Shown: positions 18,601 to 25,550 of the stretch, in pieces
Layout: each line of letters opens with the position of its first letter
Numbering within the stretch: position 1 is the first letter of the stretch
Source: Alcanivorax sp. DG881
Lineage (GTDB): Bacteria > Pseudomonadota > Gammaproteobacteria > Pseudomonadales > Alcanivoracaceae
Length of the DNA stretch: 64,000 nt
NCBI RefSeq assembly: GCF_000155615.1
Contig: NZ_DS989915.1
Span: 128,917-192,916, forward strand
Reading direction: 5' to 3'
The notes under the pieces: generated by a model
Databases searched by the model: none
Seen by the model: the letters and a program-made list of their open reading frames with translations, nothing else
What the model was told of the DNA's origin: nothing
Translations under genes and position numbers: made by a program

Positions 18601-18940
18601 GTTCTGCCCGGATGCTTCCGAAGCGGATCTGGGGCCGACGACGCCTTTCGATTGTCTGATTGAAGCCGGTTCTGCTTTCGGAGACATTCAGGATGCAATC
18701 TCGGGCTCCAATCCGCTGACCGACCAGATTTGTTCAGAAGAGTCTGCCGACGGTAACGTGGACCCTGCGGCGTGTTTCATGGAAGCCATCAGTGGTGGCG
18801 CTGGCGGTGACGGCACGCCGCTTGATCCGATCCTTGATGGAATCTGCCCTGATGCAGCAGCGGGTGGCCTTAGCCCGACGCTGGCATTCGAGTGTTTGCT
18901 GGAGGGAGGTTCTGGCTTGGCCGGTTTGTTCGGCGGCTAA
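15653..18940 (+). CDS. Giant repeat lipoprotein with four-cysteine tandem repeats
   Basis: A 1,095-residue protein that I do not recognise as a known family. The start is inferred to be the TTG at 15653, because GGAGGGG lies seven bases upstream and the signal peptide then reads cleanly to a lipobox (AMLAAC) followed by GGGG. After a degenerate N-terminal copy come eleven repeats of 76-88 residues. Each typically holds four cysteines in the order LCPE, ACF, FCP and DCL, a glycine-rich linker (LPGGGG) and the spacer VQDLLLG. Units 3-6 are 84 residues and units 7-10 are 87. It is strongly acidic with very few aromatic residues. It is probably exported to the outer membrane or cell surface, with disulfide-linked modules. 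It is followed by a terminator and seems monocistronic. Confidence 0.85.
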   Translation: MANQFKLLVGSSALAAMLAACGGGGSSSAPASNTSDAATRALPPEIAEIIDEQNELTDALCPDASGDAGEGGSMDPGECLTEGEEGSEDDTGFELSQDMIVQQFCPDAAVAFDPAGLFDPAMLQEDPQAALTGFFEQSGTFAAACLQEAAGNLQNAGDLLGGSNPITEAICPEESLDGNVDPANCFAEAAAGGNLPGGGDGGDGAADPIAEQLCPETGSIAPNPASPTACLDEASRVYITIIDMITAPNPLTEQICPQDAADGRVNPPDCFAEATMGIGGFPGDPGGGDGSNPFAPVLEQFCPDTAAAPIGPTTPVDCLAEAGGDFEDVQDLLLGPNPLTENLCPEAAQTTPIDPAACFMEVGGGGLPGGGGGDNPLAPVLEQFCPETAAGEVGPTTPIDCLTEAGSAFGDVQDLLLGPNPLTENLCPEAAQTTPIDPAACFEEAAGGAGGLPGGGGDNPLAPVLEQFCPETAENEVGPTTPVDCLAEAGGNFQDVQDLLLGPNPLTENLCPEAAQTTPIDPAACFEEAAGGAGGLPGGGGDNPLAPVLEPFCPETAAGEVGPTTPIDCLTEAGSAFGDVQDLISGSNPLTEALCPEESADGTVDPAACFEEAAGGAGGLPGGGGDNPLAPVLEQFCPETAENEVGPTTPVDCLAEAGGNFQDVQDLLLGSNPLTEQLCPEASADAPIDPAACFMEAAGGLAPGGGELPGADGNPLEPVLAQFCPDTSEADLGPTTPIDCLTEAGGNFGDVQDLLLGSNPLTEQLCPEASADAPIDPAACFMEAAGGLAPGGGELPGADGNPLEPVLAQFCPDTSEADLGPTTPLDCLTEAGGNFGDVQDLLLGSNPLTEQLCPEASADSPIDPAACFMEAAGGLAPGGGELPGADGNPLEPVLAQFCPDTSEADLGPTTPLDCLTEAGGNFGDVQDLLLGSNPLTEQLCPEASADSPIDPAACFEEAAGGFAPGGGGLPGADGNPLAPVLGQFCPDASEADLGPTTPFDCLIEAGSAFGDIQDAISGSNPLTDQICSEESADGNVDPAACFMEAISGGAGGDGTPLDPILDGICPDAAAGGLSPTLAFECLLEGGSGLAGLFGG
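16142..18940 (+). repeat. Tandem coding repeats (252-261 bp units)
   Basis: Eleven head-to-tail units within the lipoprotein gene. Units 7-10 begin at 17666, 17927, 18188 and 18449, exactly 261 bp apart, and are nearly identical in DNA. Units 3-6 are 252 bp. The N-terminal units are more divergent, so the array seems to have grown recently toward its 3' end. Confidence 0.92.
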
Positions 18941-18965
18941 GTTAGCCCTGCTAACCGTTTGAAGA

Positions 18966-18992
18966 AGCCCGGCAATTGCCGGGCTTTTTTTG
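18966..18992 (+). terminator. Intrinsic terminator of the repeat lipoprotein gene
   Basis: The stem AGCCCGGC/GCCGGGCT with an AATT loop is followed by a run of seven T, starting about 25 bp after the stop codon. Confidence 0.92.
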
Positions 18993-19085
18993 TGCGCTTA
19001 GCGAAGAAGCGCTTTTGCACTGGGGATTTGTCTGCAAGCGAAGTGGGCTATACCTGCAGTGAGTCTCCATAGGGGAACGCCCACA

Positions 19086-19114
19086 AAAAAGCCGCCCTGA
19101 AGGCGGCTTTTTTG
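19086..19114 (-). terminator. Intrinsic terminator of aroG (bidirectional shape)
   Basis: The stem AAGCCGCC/GGCGGCTT is flanked by A and T runs on both sides, so it can act in either direction. It lies just past the aroG stop. Confidence 0.9.
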
Positions 19115-19129
19115 TCAGCAACGGGGCGA

Positions 19130-20203
19130 TTACTTCTGCCGTTTCGGCAGCACCTCGCGCAGTTTGTCGGCCATGCTGCGAATGGCTTCTTCGGTGGTGT
19201 CCCAGGCGATACAGCCGTCGGTGATGGACACGCCGTATTCCAGGTCGTCCAGATTTGGCGGGATCTTCTGGTTGCCGAATTTCAGGTGCGATTCCACCAT
19301 CAGGCCGAGGATGGAGTCGTTGCCTTCCAGAATCTGGTTGGCGATGTTTTCCATCACCAGCGGTTGCAGGCCCGGGTCCTTGTTGGAGTTGGCGTGGGAG
19401 CAATCCACCATGATGTTGGTGGAGACACCGGCTTTCTCCAGTGCCTGTTCAGCCAGCGCCACGGATACGGAATCGTAGTTCGGCTTGCCGCCACCGCCAC
19501 GCAACACAACATGACCATACTGGTTGCCTTTGGTGGTGGTCAGCGCCACGCGGCCTTCCGGGTCGATGCCCAGGAAACGGTGCGGGTGCTTTACGCTGAG
19601 CATGGCGTTTACGGCCACATCCAGGCTGCCATCGGTACCGTTCTTGAAACCCACCGGGCTGGACAGGCCGGAAGACATTTCCCGGTGCGTCTGGCTCTCG
19701 GTGGTGCGCGCGCCAATGGCGTTCCAGGCGATCAAGTCCTGCAGGTACTGCGGGGTGGTCGGGTCCAGCGCCTCGGTGGCGGCAGGCAGGCCCAGTTCAG
19801 CCACATCCAGCAGCAGCTTGCGGGCGATATGCAGGCCGTCTTCCACCTTGAAGGAATCGTTCATGTAAGGGTCGTTGATCAGCCCTTTCCAGCCCACAGT
19901 GGTACGCGGCTTCTCAAAGTAGACACGCAGCACCAGGTAGATGGTGTCGCTCACCTCGTCGGCCAGCTTCTTCAGCCGGGCGGCGTATTCCATGGCGGCG
20001 TCCGTATCGTGGATAGAGCAGGGGCCAATCACCACGAACAGGCGATGGTCCTTGCGGTCCAGAATATTACGGATGGTCTCGCGGCCGCTGATAACAGTCT
20101 GGCGGGCGTTATCGCTGAGAGGCAATTTTTCCTTCAGCGCGTTGGGCGTAATCAGTACGTCCTGCGAGGCAATGTTAAGGTCGTCTACCTGCTTGTCGGT
20201 CAT
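19130..20203 (-). CDS. aroG: 3-deoxy-7-phosphoheptulonate synthase (DAHP synthase)
   Basis: A 357-residue class I DAHP synthase, condensing phosphoenolpyruvate and erythrose 4-phosphate in the first step of the shikimate pathway. Family landmarks include GPCSIHD, the YFEKPRTTVGWKGLINDP segment, and the C-terminal motifs VDCSHANSNKD and SVTDGCIAWD-like (SITDGCIAWD). Length and N-terminus (MTDKQVDDLNI) are normal. It is monocistronic with its own terminator. Which aromatic amino acid gives feedback cannot be called with certainty. Confidence 0.95.
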   Translation of the reverse strand: MTDKQVDDLNIASQDVLITPNALKEKLPLSDNARQTVISGRETIRNILDRKDHRLFVVIGPCSIHDTDAAMEYAARLKKLADEVSDTIYLVLRVYFEKPRTTVGWKGLINDPYMNDSFKVEDGLHIARKLLLDVAELGLPAATEALDPTTPQYLQDLIAWNAIGARTTESQTHREMSSGLSSPVGFKNGTDGSLDVAVNAMLSVKHPHRFLGIDPEGRVALTTTKGNQYGHVVLRGGGGKPNYDSVSVALAEQALEKAGVSTNIMVDCSHANSNKDPGLQPLVMENIANQILEGNDSILGLMVESHLKFGNQKIPPNLDDLEYGVSITDGCIAWDTTEEAIRSMADKLREVLPKRQK

Positions 20204-20372
20204 GATGTGCTTTGCTACCTGTAGTTGCTGGAGGCCCCGTGCCCCGTTCTTGCGCGGCGGGCTCTGGCTGACACTCCCTTTGTAGAGGTCCAGCAGTCTA
20301 GCGGAATCAGCCGGTTATAGAAATATCAAGGGGCCTGTCTGCGCCATAGGGTGGGGCAATGAAGGAAAGGCC

Positions 20373-20521
20373 AGCTATTAGCTACGAGCTGCTAGCTACC
20401 AGGCGCGAGGTGGTCCTGGGGTACGAATAGTCAGTGCCCGCGTTCCGACCGAATCCGCATACCTGACAGGTTATTTAAGAAACGGGTGTTCCTCGCAGCT
20501 AGAAGCTCGTAGCTAGCAGCT
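20373..20521. repeat. Heptad-bordered inverted-repeat element, copy 2
   Basis: Four consecutive 7-bp repeats of the form AGCTNNN (20373-20400) face four inverted heptads of the same form (20494-20521), enclosing 93 bp that begins AGGCGCGAGG. The two arms can pair as a stem of about 28 bp. The right arm overlaps the last codons and the stop of cobB. The rest of the aroG-cobB gap (20204-20372) holds the aroG leader and nothing else I recognise. Confidence 0.75.
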
Positions 20522-21229
20522 TAGTCCTTCAATCAACTCTTCCGCATAGGCCGGCACCAGTTCGCTGGCCAGCCCATGCTGGTGTTCGGCAAAGGCGGTG
20601 AGCCGCTGGGAGGGCTCCAGATTCAGTTCCACGGTGTGCGCACCATGGCGGTTGGCCTCTTCCACAAAGCCGGCGGCCGGGTACACGTTGCCGCTGGTGC
20701 CGATGCTGATAAAGCGGTCACACTGGGACAAGGCGCGGTAGATGGTCTCCATCTGCAGGGGCATTTCCCCGAACCACACCACATGGGGGCGCAGGCAGCC
20801 TTTGCCGCCGCAGAGCGGGCAGGGCAGGTTGACGGTCAGGTCGTGGTCCAGGTCCACCAGGCCGCCGCTGGTCTGGCAGCGGCCCTTGAGCAGTTCGCCG
20901 TGCATGTGGATCAGATTGCGGCTGCCAGCCCGTTCGTGGAGGTCGTCGATGTTCTGGGTCACCAGCAGTACCTTGCCCGCCGGGAAGGCTTTCTCTAACT
21001 TGGCCAGTGCCCGGTGGGCCGCATTGGGCTGAATGGCCGGTGTGAGCAGCTGTTGGCGGCGCTGGTTGTAGAAGTTCTGCACCAGCAGGGGATTGCGCAG
21101 GAAGGCTTCCGGGGTGGCCACATCTTCTACCCGGTGGTTTTCCCACAGCCCGTCGGCGGCGCGGAAGGTCTTGATCCCGGATTCCGCAGAGATTCCGGCG
21201 CCGGTAAGTATTACAATGTTTTCAGCCAT
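20513..21229 (-). CDS. cobB: NAD-dependent protein deacylase (sirtuin)
   Basis: A 238-residue SIR2-family enzyme removing acyl groups from protein lysines with NAD+. The signatures are [23 protein letters not shown] and the catalytic histidine in IHMHGEL. The Y-x-x-R motif (FYNQRR) marks class III sirtuins, which prefer succinyl- and malonyl-lysine. A zinc ribbon is suggested by GRC and CPLCGGKGC. The last residues (LSC) and the TAG stop are encoded by the arm of a heptad-repeat element, so the native C-terminus may have been replaced. It is divergent from the 124-residue gene at 21264. Confidence 0.93.
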   Translation of the reverse strand: MAENIVILTGAGISAESGIKTFRAADGLWENHRVEDVATPEAFLRNPLLVQNFYNQRRQQLLTPAIQPNAAHRALAKLEKAFPAGKVLLVTQNIDDLHERAGSRNLIHMHGELLKGRCQTSGGLVDLDHDLTVNLPCPLCGGKGCLRPHVVWFGEMPLQMETIYRALSQCDRFISIGTSGNVYPAAGFVEEANRHGAHTVELNLEPSQRLTAFAEHQHGLASELVPAYAEELIEGLSC

Positions 21230-21263
21230 TTATCCGCCCGTATTACGTAAGGTTTCAGATTCT

Positions 21264-21638
21264 ATGGACACCATTATCGACCTACAGGAAAACCTCAGCC
21301 TGCCACCGCGCGGTAACGTGACCCTGCTCCACTTTCATCAGGGCATGGTGCTGCTGGTCGGCGAAGACGCGGTGGGCCTGTATCGCGACCGGGTCGCCAT
21401 CGATGACCCTCTGGCCAATGGTGTCATCGGCTACGAAACCATTCCACCTTCATTGCAGCCGCAGTGGAGCGAGGTGTGCGGTTTTGTCCGCGAGCATCAA
21501 TCCGGCTTTGTTGGCCTGAATGAAGGGGGCGTGCTTTTTATTCGCCCCGATGGGGTGGCGCTCTATCCCAGTGGCATGCATGCGTTGCAGAATCAGGACA
21601 TGAGCTGGTTGATTACCTTCCCGCCACTGAATGCCTAA
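21264..21638 (+). CDS. Conserved-looking hypothetical protein (124 residues)
   Basis: I do not recognise the family. The protein begins MDTIIDLQEN, has no signal peptide or membrane segment, and looks like a compact mostly-beta cytoplasmic protein (VTLLHFHQGMVLLVGEDAVGLY is one strand-rich stretch). The ATG at 21264 is preferred over earlier in-frame starts because those would overlap the cobB coding region on the other strand. It lies 34 bp from cobB, divergently, and upstream of the GNAT-nitrilase gene. Confidence 0.7.
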   Translation: MDTIIDLQENLSLPPRGNVTLLHFHQGMVLLVGEDAVGLYRDRVAIDDPLANGVIGYETIPPSLQPQWSEVCGFVREHQSGFVGLNEGGVLFIRPDGVALYPSGMHALQNQDMSWLITFPPLNA

Positions 21639-21791
21639 ATAGAGAAGCAACACGCGGCACGCAACACGGAAAAGCAAAAACCGTCGTAACCTGCAGCATT
21701 GAAGCGCGGCTGCGGCATTGAAGAGATGAATAGACCTGTATCGCGTTGTGGCGTTGAGCGTGACGCGTGCAGCGAAAAACGGAGTTTTTTT

Positions 21792-23324
21792 ATGGCCGAA
21801 GAAACAACCCGCCTGCGTTTGCGTACGCTCACCGAAGACGATTACCCGGCGTTGGCGCGTCTTATGAATCAGGTCTATCACGATATCGGTGGGGCCTGGC
21901 CGGAAGACACCATCAAGACCCTGATCCGCATTTTTCAGGATGGGCAGCTGGTGATCGAAGACAATGGCGAGCTGGTGGCCACGGCGCTGACCATCAAGGT
22001 CAAATACGACCGTTTCTCCAACCCGCACCGCTACGAAGACCTGATCACTGATGACAAGGTGCGCTCCCACGACAAGAAGGGGGATGCCCTGTACGGCCTG
22101 GACGTGTTTGTGGACAAGGAGTACCGCGGCTACCGTCTGGGGCGTCGTCTTTACGAAGCTCGCAAGGAGTTGTGCCGGGAAGAAAACCTGCGCGCCATTC
22201 TGGCCGGGGGGCGCCTGCCGGGGTTCACCAACTACGCTGACCAGATGAAGGTCACCGAGTACATCGAACAGGTGGAATCCCGCGCCATTTACGACCCGAT
22301 TCTGTCGTTCCAGCTTTCCAATGGCTTCGATGTGAAGCGTTTGATGAAAGCGTACTTGCCGGAAGACGAAGACTCCCACGGCTACGCCACCCTGCTGGAA
22401 TGGGACAACATCCTCTACGAACCGGAAGATGACGACGCCGAATGGCCGCGCCGTACTGTAGTGCGTGTGGGGGTAGTCCAGCGCCGCATGCGCGCCGCCC
22501 GTGACGTGCAGGACCTGCTCAATCAGGTGGAATTCTTTATCGATGCGTTGTCCGATTACCGGGCAGACTTCGCCGTGTTGCCGGAATTCTTTAGCGCCCC
22601 GCTCATGGGCCTGCGCCCGGAATTGAACTCCGTGGAAGCGGTGCGCTTCCTGGCCAGCTTCACCGAAGAAGTCCGCGATGCGCTGGCGGACATGGCGGTG
22701 AGCTACAACATCAACATCGTCGGCGGCTCCATGCCGGTGATCGAAGATGACAAGGTCTACAACGTGGCCTACTTGATGCGCCGCGATGGCTCGGTGGAAT
22801 CCCAGTACAAGATCCACATCACCCCCCATGAACGCCGTGACTGGGTGATTCAGGGTGGTGACAAGCTGCAGGTATTCGACACCGACGCGGGCCGGGTGGG
22901 CATCCTGATCTGCTACGACGTGGAATTCCCCGAACTGGGCCGGATTCTCGCCGATGAGAAAATGGATATCCTGTTCGTGCCGTTCTGGACCGACACCAAG
23001 AACGGCTACCTGCGCGTACGTCACTGCGCCCAGGCCCGCGCCATCGAAAACGAATGTTACGTGGCCATCTCCGGCTCCGTGGGCAACCTGCCGCGGGTGG
23101 ATGCGGTGGACATCCAGTACGCCCAGTCCTCGGTATTTTCCCCCAGCGACTTCTACTTCCCCCACGATGCCATCATCAGTGAATCGGTTCCCAACACCGA
23201 AATGCTGATGTTTGCGGATGTGGATCTGGAAAAACTGAAGCTGCTACACCGGGAAGGGTCGGTGACCAACCTGCGCGACCGGAGAGATGATCTTTATAGT
23301 CTGGATTGGAAGAATAAAGACTGA
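21792..23324 (+). CDS. GNAT acetyltransferase-nitrilase (carbon-nitrogen hydrolase) fusion
   Basis: A 510-residue two-domain protein. Residues about 5-200 form a GNAT N-acetyltransferase (LRLRTLTEDDYPALARLMN, then the acetyl-CoA loop VDKEYRGYRLGRRLYEARK). From about residue 220 follows a nitrilase-superfamily domain with the catalytic Glu-Lys-Cys set: E in VLPEFFSA, K in SQYKIHITPHE, and C in ILICYDVEFPE. The ATG at 21792 has GGAG seven bases upstream. Fusions of this type are known in proteobacteria, but the substrate is unsettled. An amide hydrolase coupled to an acyltransfer is the simplest reading. Confidence 0.9.
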   Translation: MAEETTRLRLRTLTEDDYPALARLMNQVYHDIGGAWPEDTIKTLIRIFQDGQLVIEDNGELVATALTIKVKYDRFSNPHRYEDLITDDKVRSHDKKGDALYGLDVFVDKEYRGYRLGRRLYEARKELCREENLRAILAGGRLPGFTNYADQMKVTEYIEQVESRAIYDPILSFQLSNGFDVKRLMKAYLPEDEDSHGYATLLEWDNILYEPEDDDAEWPRRTVVRVGVVQRRMRAARDVQDLLNQVEFFIDALSDYRADFAVLPEFFSAPLMGLRPELNSVEAVRFLASFTEEVRDALADMAVSYNINIVGGSMPVIEDDKVYNVAYLMRRDGSVESQYKIHITPHERRDWVIQGGDKLQVFDTDAGRVGILICYDVEFPELGRILADEKMDILFVPFWTDTKNGYLRVRHCAQARAIENECYVAISGSVGNLPRVDAVDIQYAQSSVFSPSDFYFPHDAIISESVPNTEMLMFADVDLEKLKLLHREGSVTNLRDRRDDLYSLDWKNKD

Positions 23325-23627
23325 ATCCTGCCAAGGCAGGGCCGCCCGGCCCTGCCGATTGCCTTCGCACCGTTATCAACTGTAGGAGCGCCACTTGAGG
23401 CGCGAACTGCACCGTTATCAGACAGAAGAAACCGGGATCAGAAAACGACGCCTTCCTCATATCACAGCCGCCTGAAAAGGGCTTCGTTGTAACCCATTGA
23501 GATTTCTGCTTTTATCGGTGGTATATAAATTTTATAAATGTGGCATGAAATCGGTGCGTTTATTGGGTATTCGAGCGGGTTTCCTAATAGCTGTAATACA
23601 CCTTAGCCCGCACCTATAGAGGACGAA
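23325..23627. other. Gene-free stretch before the cassette-like region
   Basis: This 303-bp gap holds a REP-like palindrome (23380-23407), then DNA that becomes noticeably AT-rich (for example GTATATAAATTTTATAAATG at about 23520), where a promoter for the first cassette gene could lie. I found no complete attC or attI core that pairs with the first cassette. Confidence 0.6.
23380..23407 (+). repeat. REP-like palindrome 2
   Basis: CTGTAGGAGC leads into the stem GCGCC/GGCGC with loop acttga and ends GCGAAC. It lies 55 bp past the GNAT-nitrilase stop. It faces REP-like palindrome 3 in inverted orientation, and the two bracket the cassette-like region. Confidence 0.75.
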
Positions 23628-24059
23628 ATGCGTATTGATTTGGACTACATGGCTCGCCTGCTAGATGTTTTCCTAGAGGCAGATGCCGCCCATATTTCTG
23701 TCCCCGAAATTGAGCGCTCTGGTTTACAGATAGCCGGGGAAAATGGCCTGGATGAAAAGTTTCTTTTCCATTTCCAGTTGGCTGCTGAAAATGGTTTGAT
23801 CAGTAACCGAGATCTTCAGGTAAACGGTCTCAAGTCACTGGGTGTTACTATTGGGGCCGGAGGCGGGGTTTCGCTTGTATCGACCCCAATACGCCTTACC
23901 CAGTCGGGCCATGATTTCGCCAATGCATTGCAAAACAAAGAGGTTTTGGTGAGGCTTCGGTCGGAATTGAAAGACGCTCCATTCAGAGTCCTATTCGACG
24001 GCAGCCAGAAGCTGCTAGAACATTTCCTAAAGAAAAAGCTAGATCAGCTATTGGAGTAA
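23628..24059 (+). CDS. DUF2513-like hypothetical protein, putative integron cassette gene A
   Basis: A 143-residue cytoplasmic protein resembling the DUF2513 family (MRIDLDYMARLLDVFLEAD opening; IRLTQSGHDFANAL near the end), a group of unknown function often found in mobile DNA. The predicted content is helical, with a winged-helix flavour. GAGGACGAA precedes the ATG. The coding region is less GC-rich than neighbouring chromosomal genes. An attC-like site begins six bases after its stop. Confidence 0.72.
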   Translation: MRIDLDYMARLLDVFLEADAAHISVPEIERSGLQIAGENGLDEKFLFHFQLAAENGLISNRDLQVNGLKSLGVTIGAGGGVSLVSTPIRLTQSGHDFANALQNKEVLVRLRSELKDAPFRVLFDGSQKLLEHFLKKKLDQLLE

Positions 24060-24064
24060 GCTGT

Positions 24065-24148
24065 GTCTAGCAAGTGCAGACACAGCCACGGCTTTTCCAT
24101 TCCGGCTGCACCTCTATTACAAAGCCGCGCGTGCTGCGGGCGTTACAT
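24065..24148 (+). other. attC-like recombination site A
   Basis: An R''-like box GTCTAGC (24065-24071, one base off RYYYAAC), a 4-base spacer, an imperfect stem (GCAG...CGGCTTT with AAAGCCG...CTGC), a 4-base spacer and GCGTTACAT at the right end (R' GTTACAT, 24142-24148). The 84-bp length is normal for attC. The R' box is the exact complement of the R'' box after the next gene, as expected if the sequence from TTACAT onward belongs to cassette B. Confidence 0.6.
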
Positions 24149-24159
24149 GGAAAGAGTAA

Positions 24160-24657
24160 GTGAATCACACTGAGAACTCATCATTTCGAGAAAAGCTCAT
24201 AGAGCATCTGTTTATTGGAGAGCTACTAAAGCTCTCTTGGAAGAGTTCTAATTGCACGCTAGAGGTGGCCAGCCCAGAAGTCGATAATGCTGGATACGAT
24301 GTAATAGCGGAAGACAATGGAATAGTAAGGCATATACAACTAAAAGCCTCATACATTGGCGGTAGAACAGCTAATCAGAAAGTCCATACAAGACTTTCTG
24401 ATAAACCATCTGGGTGTGTTCTCTGGATTTACTTTAACGAAGATACCTTAGAGCTTGGTCCATTCCTCTTCTTTGGGGCACAGCCAGGCGAACGACTTCC
24501 AGCCCTTGACGGGCTCAAAGTCGCAAAGCATACCAAGGGTGATCAGGACGGGTTTAAGGCTGAAAGGCCGAATATCAGAGTCCTTCCAAAGGGTAAATTT
24601 AGAAAAATTGAATGTGTCGACGAAGTCTATGCGGCCTTGTTCGGTGCAACTATGTAA
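24160..24657 (+). CDS. PD-(D/E)XK nuclease-like protein, putative integron cassette gene B
   Basis: A 165-residue protein starting at a GTG with GGAAAGAG upstream. The segment DNAGYDVIAEDNGIVRHIQ followed by LKAS fits the D...(E/Q)xK core of the PD-(D/E)XK nuclease fold (D in GYD, then Q and K in QLK). The family is unnamed to me. Small proteins with this core are frequent among integron cassettes and restriction-like systems. No other domain is visible. It is flanked by attC-like sites on both sides, and its base composition is lower in GC than the core genes. Confidence 0.72.
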   Translation: MNHTENSSFREKLIEHLFIGELLKLSWKSSNCTLEVASPEVDNAGYDVIAEDNGIVRHIQLKASYIGGRTANQKVHTRLSDKPSGCVLWIYFNEDTLELGPFLFFGAQPGERLPALDGLKVAKHTKGDQDGFKAERPNIRVLPKGKFRKIECVDEVYAALFGATM

Positions 24658-24701
24658 CAAAGACCATGCACGCGACTAGTGCGTGCATGGCGACGTTGGG
24701 C
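24652..24701 (+). other. attC-like recombination site B
   Basis: R'' box ATGTAAC (24652-24658, overlapping the stop of the previous gene), a short spacer, a perfect 10-bp stem CCATGCACGC/GCGTGCATGG, spacer CGAC and R' box GTTGGGC (24695-24701). The 50-bp length is short for an attC. The R'' box pairs perfectly with GTTACAT at the left edge of this cassette. Confidence 0.62.
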
Positions 24702-24720
24702 GTCATAAGGAGAGCATTAA

Positions 24721-25467
24721 ATGCCAGCAATGTACGACAAGCCTGTCCGAATTCTCATGCAGGAAATGATCCCCGCCCTTAAACTTTCTCCAGGTGATAC
24801 CTTCACCCGGGAACAAGCTGTCCAATGGTTCGCTGAAAATTATCCAAAGATTAAACAGGGCACTGTCGCTGCACACTTAGTCCGTCTCTCGACCAATGTG
24901 CCGACCAGGCTGCAATATAGCGTTCGGCCAGACGGGTCGGATGATCATTTCTTCAAGATCGATAGCAGCACTTTTCGCCTATACGAACTAGGAAGAGACC
25001 CAACGCCGATCTCAGAATCCACCCCGGCCAGTGAAGAGCCGGCTGAAGCCACTTCAGAGGGAACTGGTCAGTTTGCTTATGAGCACGACCTTCGAGATTT
25101 CCTTGCTAGGAATCTTCAACTTCTTGAGCCAGGCCTTACTCTGTACTCCGATGAAGGTATCACTGGTGTGGAATTTCCAGTCGGCGGCCGTTTCATCGAT
25201 CTACTAGCTGTTGATTCATCTGGGAATTACGTCGTGATCGAGCTCAAGGTATCGAAGGGCTATGATCGGGTAGTCGGCCAGCTCCTTCGCTACGTGAACT
25301 GGATCAAGATCAATCAAGCTGACGAAGGTCAGAGCGTCAGAGGCGTGATTGTCGCAAAGAACATTAGTGAAGATCTTCGGCTCGCCTGTGCGGGCTTGCC
25401 AGATGTTGCATTGGCGGAATACGAATTGGCAGTGTCGATTAAACCAATTGCCGGGCTGAAGTCATGA
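24721..25467 (+). CDS. NucS-like (DUF91) endonuclease-domain protein, putative cassette gene C
   Basis: A 248-residue protein. Residues 1-100 look like a winged-helix or DNA-recognition domain (FTREQAVQWFAENYPKIKQ, then TVAAHLVRLS). From about residue 115 comes a NucS/DUF91-type nuclease domain: an E in FAYEHDLRDFLARN, the D of FIDLLAVD, and the catalytic E-x-K in VVIELKVSKG, followed by a QLLRYVNW helix. AAGGAGAG precedes the ATG. The left edge of the cassette is the R' box at 24695. A matching R''-like box, GCTCAAC, starts two bases after the stop. It could cleave or process DNA; a defence function is inference. Confidence 0.82.
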   Translation: MPAMYDKPVRILMQEMIPALKLSPGDTFTREQAVQWFAENYPKIKQGTVAAHLVRLSTNVPTRLQYSVRPDGSDDHFFKIDSSTFRLYELGRDPTPISESTPASEEPAEATSEGTGQFAYEHDLRDFLARNLQLLEPGLTLYSDEGITGVEFPVGGRFIDLLAVDSSGNYVVIELKVSKGYDRVVGQLLRYVNWIKINQADEGQSVRGVIVAKNISEDLRLACAGLPDVALAEYELAVSIKPIAGLKS

Positions 25468-25516
25468 GGCTCAACATTTCGTTGCAATGGACATTGGCAG
25501 CTAGACAGTAAGGTCT

Positions 25517-25540
25517 TGCCAAGAGCCCATCGGCTCTTGG
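25517..25540. repeat. Hairpin after cassette gene C
   Basis: GCCAAGAGCC and GGCTCTTGG can pair around a CATC loop. No U tract follows, so it is a structure of unknown role at the right edge of the cassette-like region. Confidence 0.45.
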
Positions 25541-25550
25541 TGGTCAGGCT

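Noticed and set aside
16142-18940. CRISPR-like periodicity
   Set aside because: Period is 252-261 bp and the whole unit is coding and conserved, with no unique spacers.
25469-25505. Third attC (GCTCAAC ... GCTAGAC) after cassette gene C
   Set aside because: GCTAGAC is the exact complement of the first R'' box, which is intriguing. However, the site would be only 37 bp, lacks the GTT of an R' box and has no good inner stem. I keep only the R''-like box as a hint.
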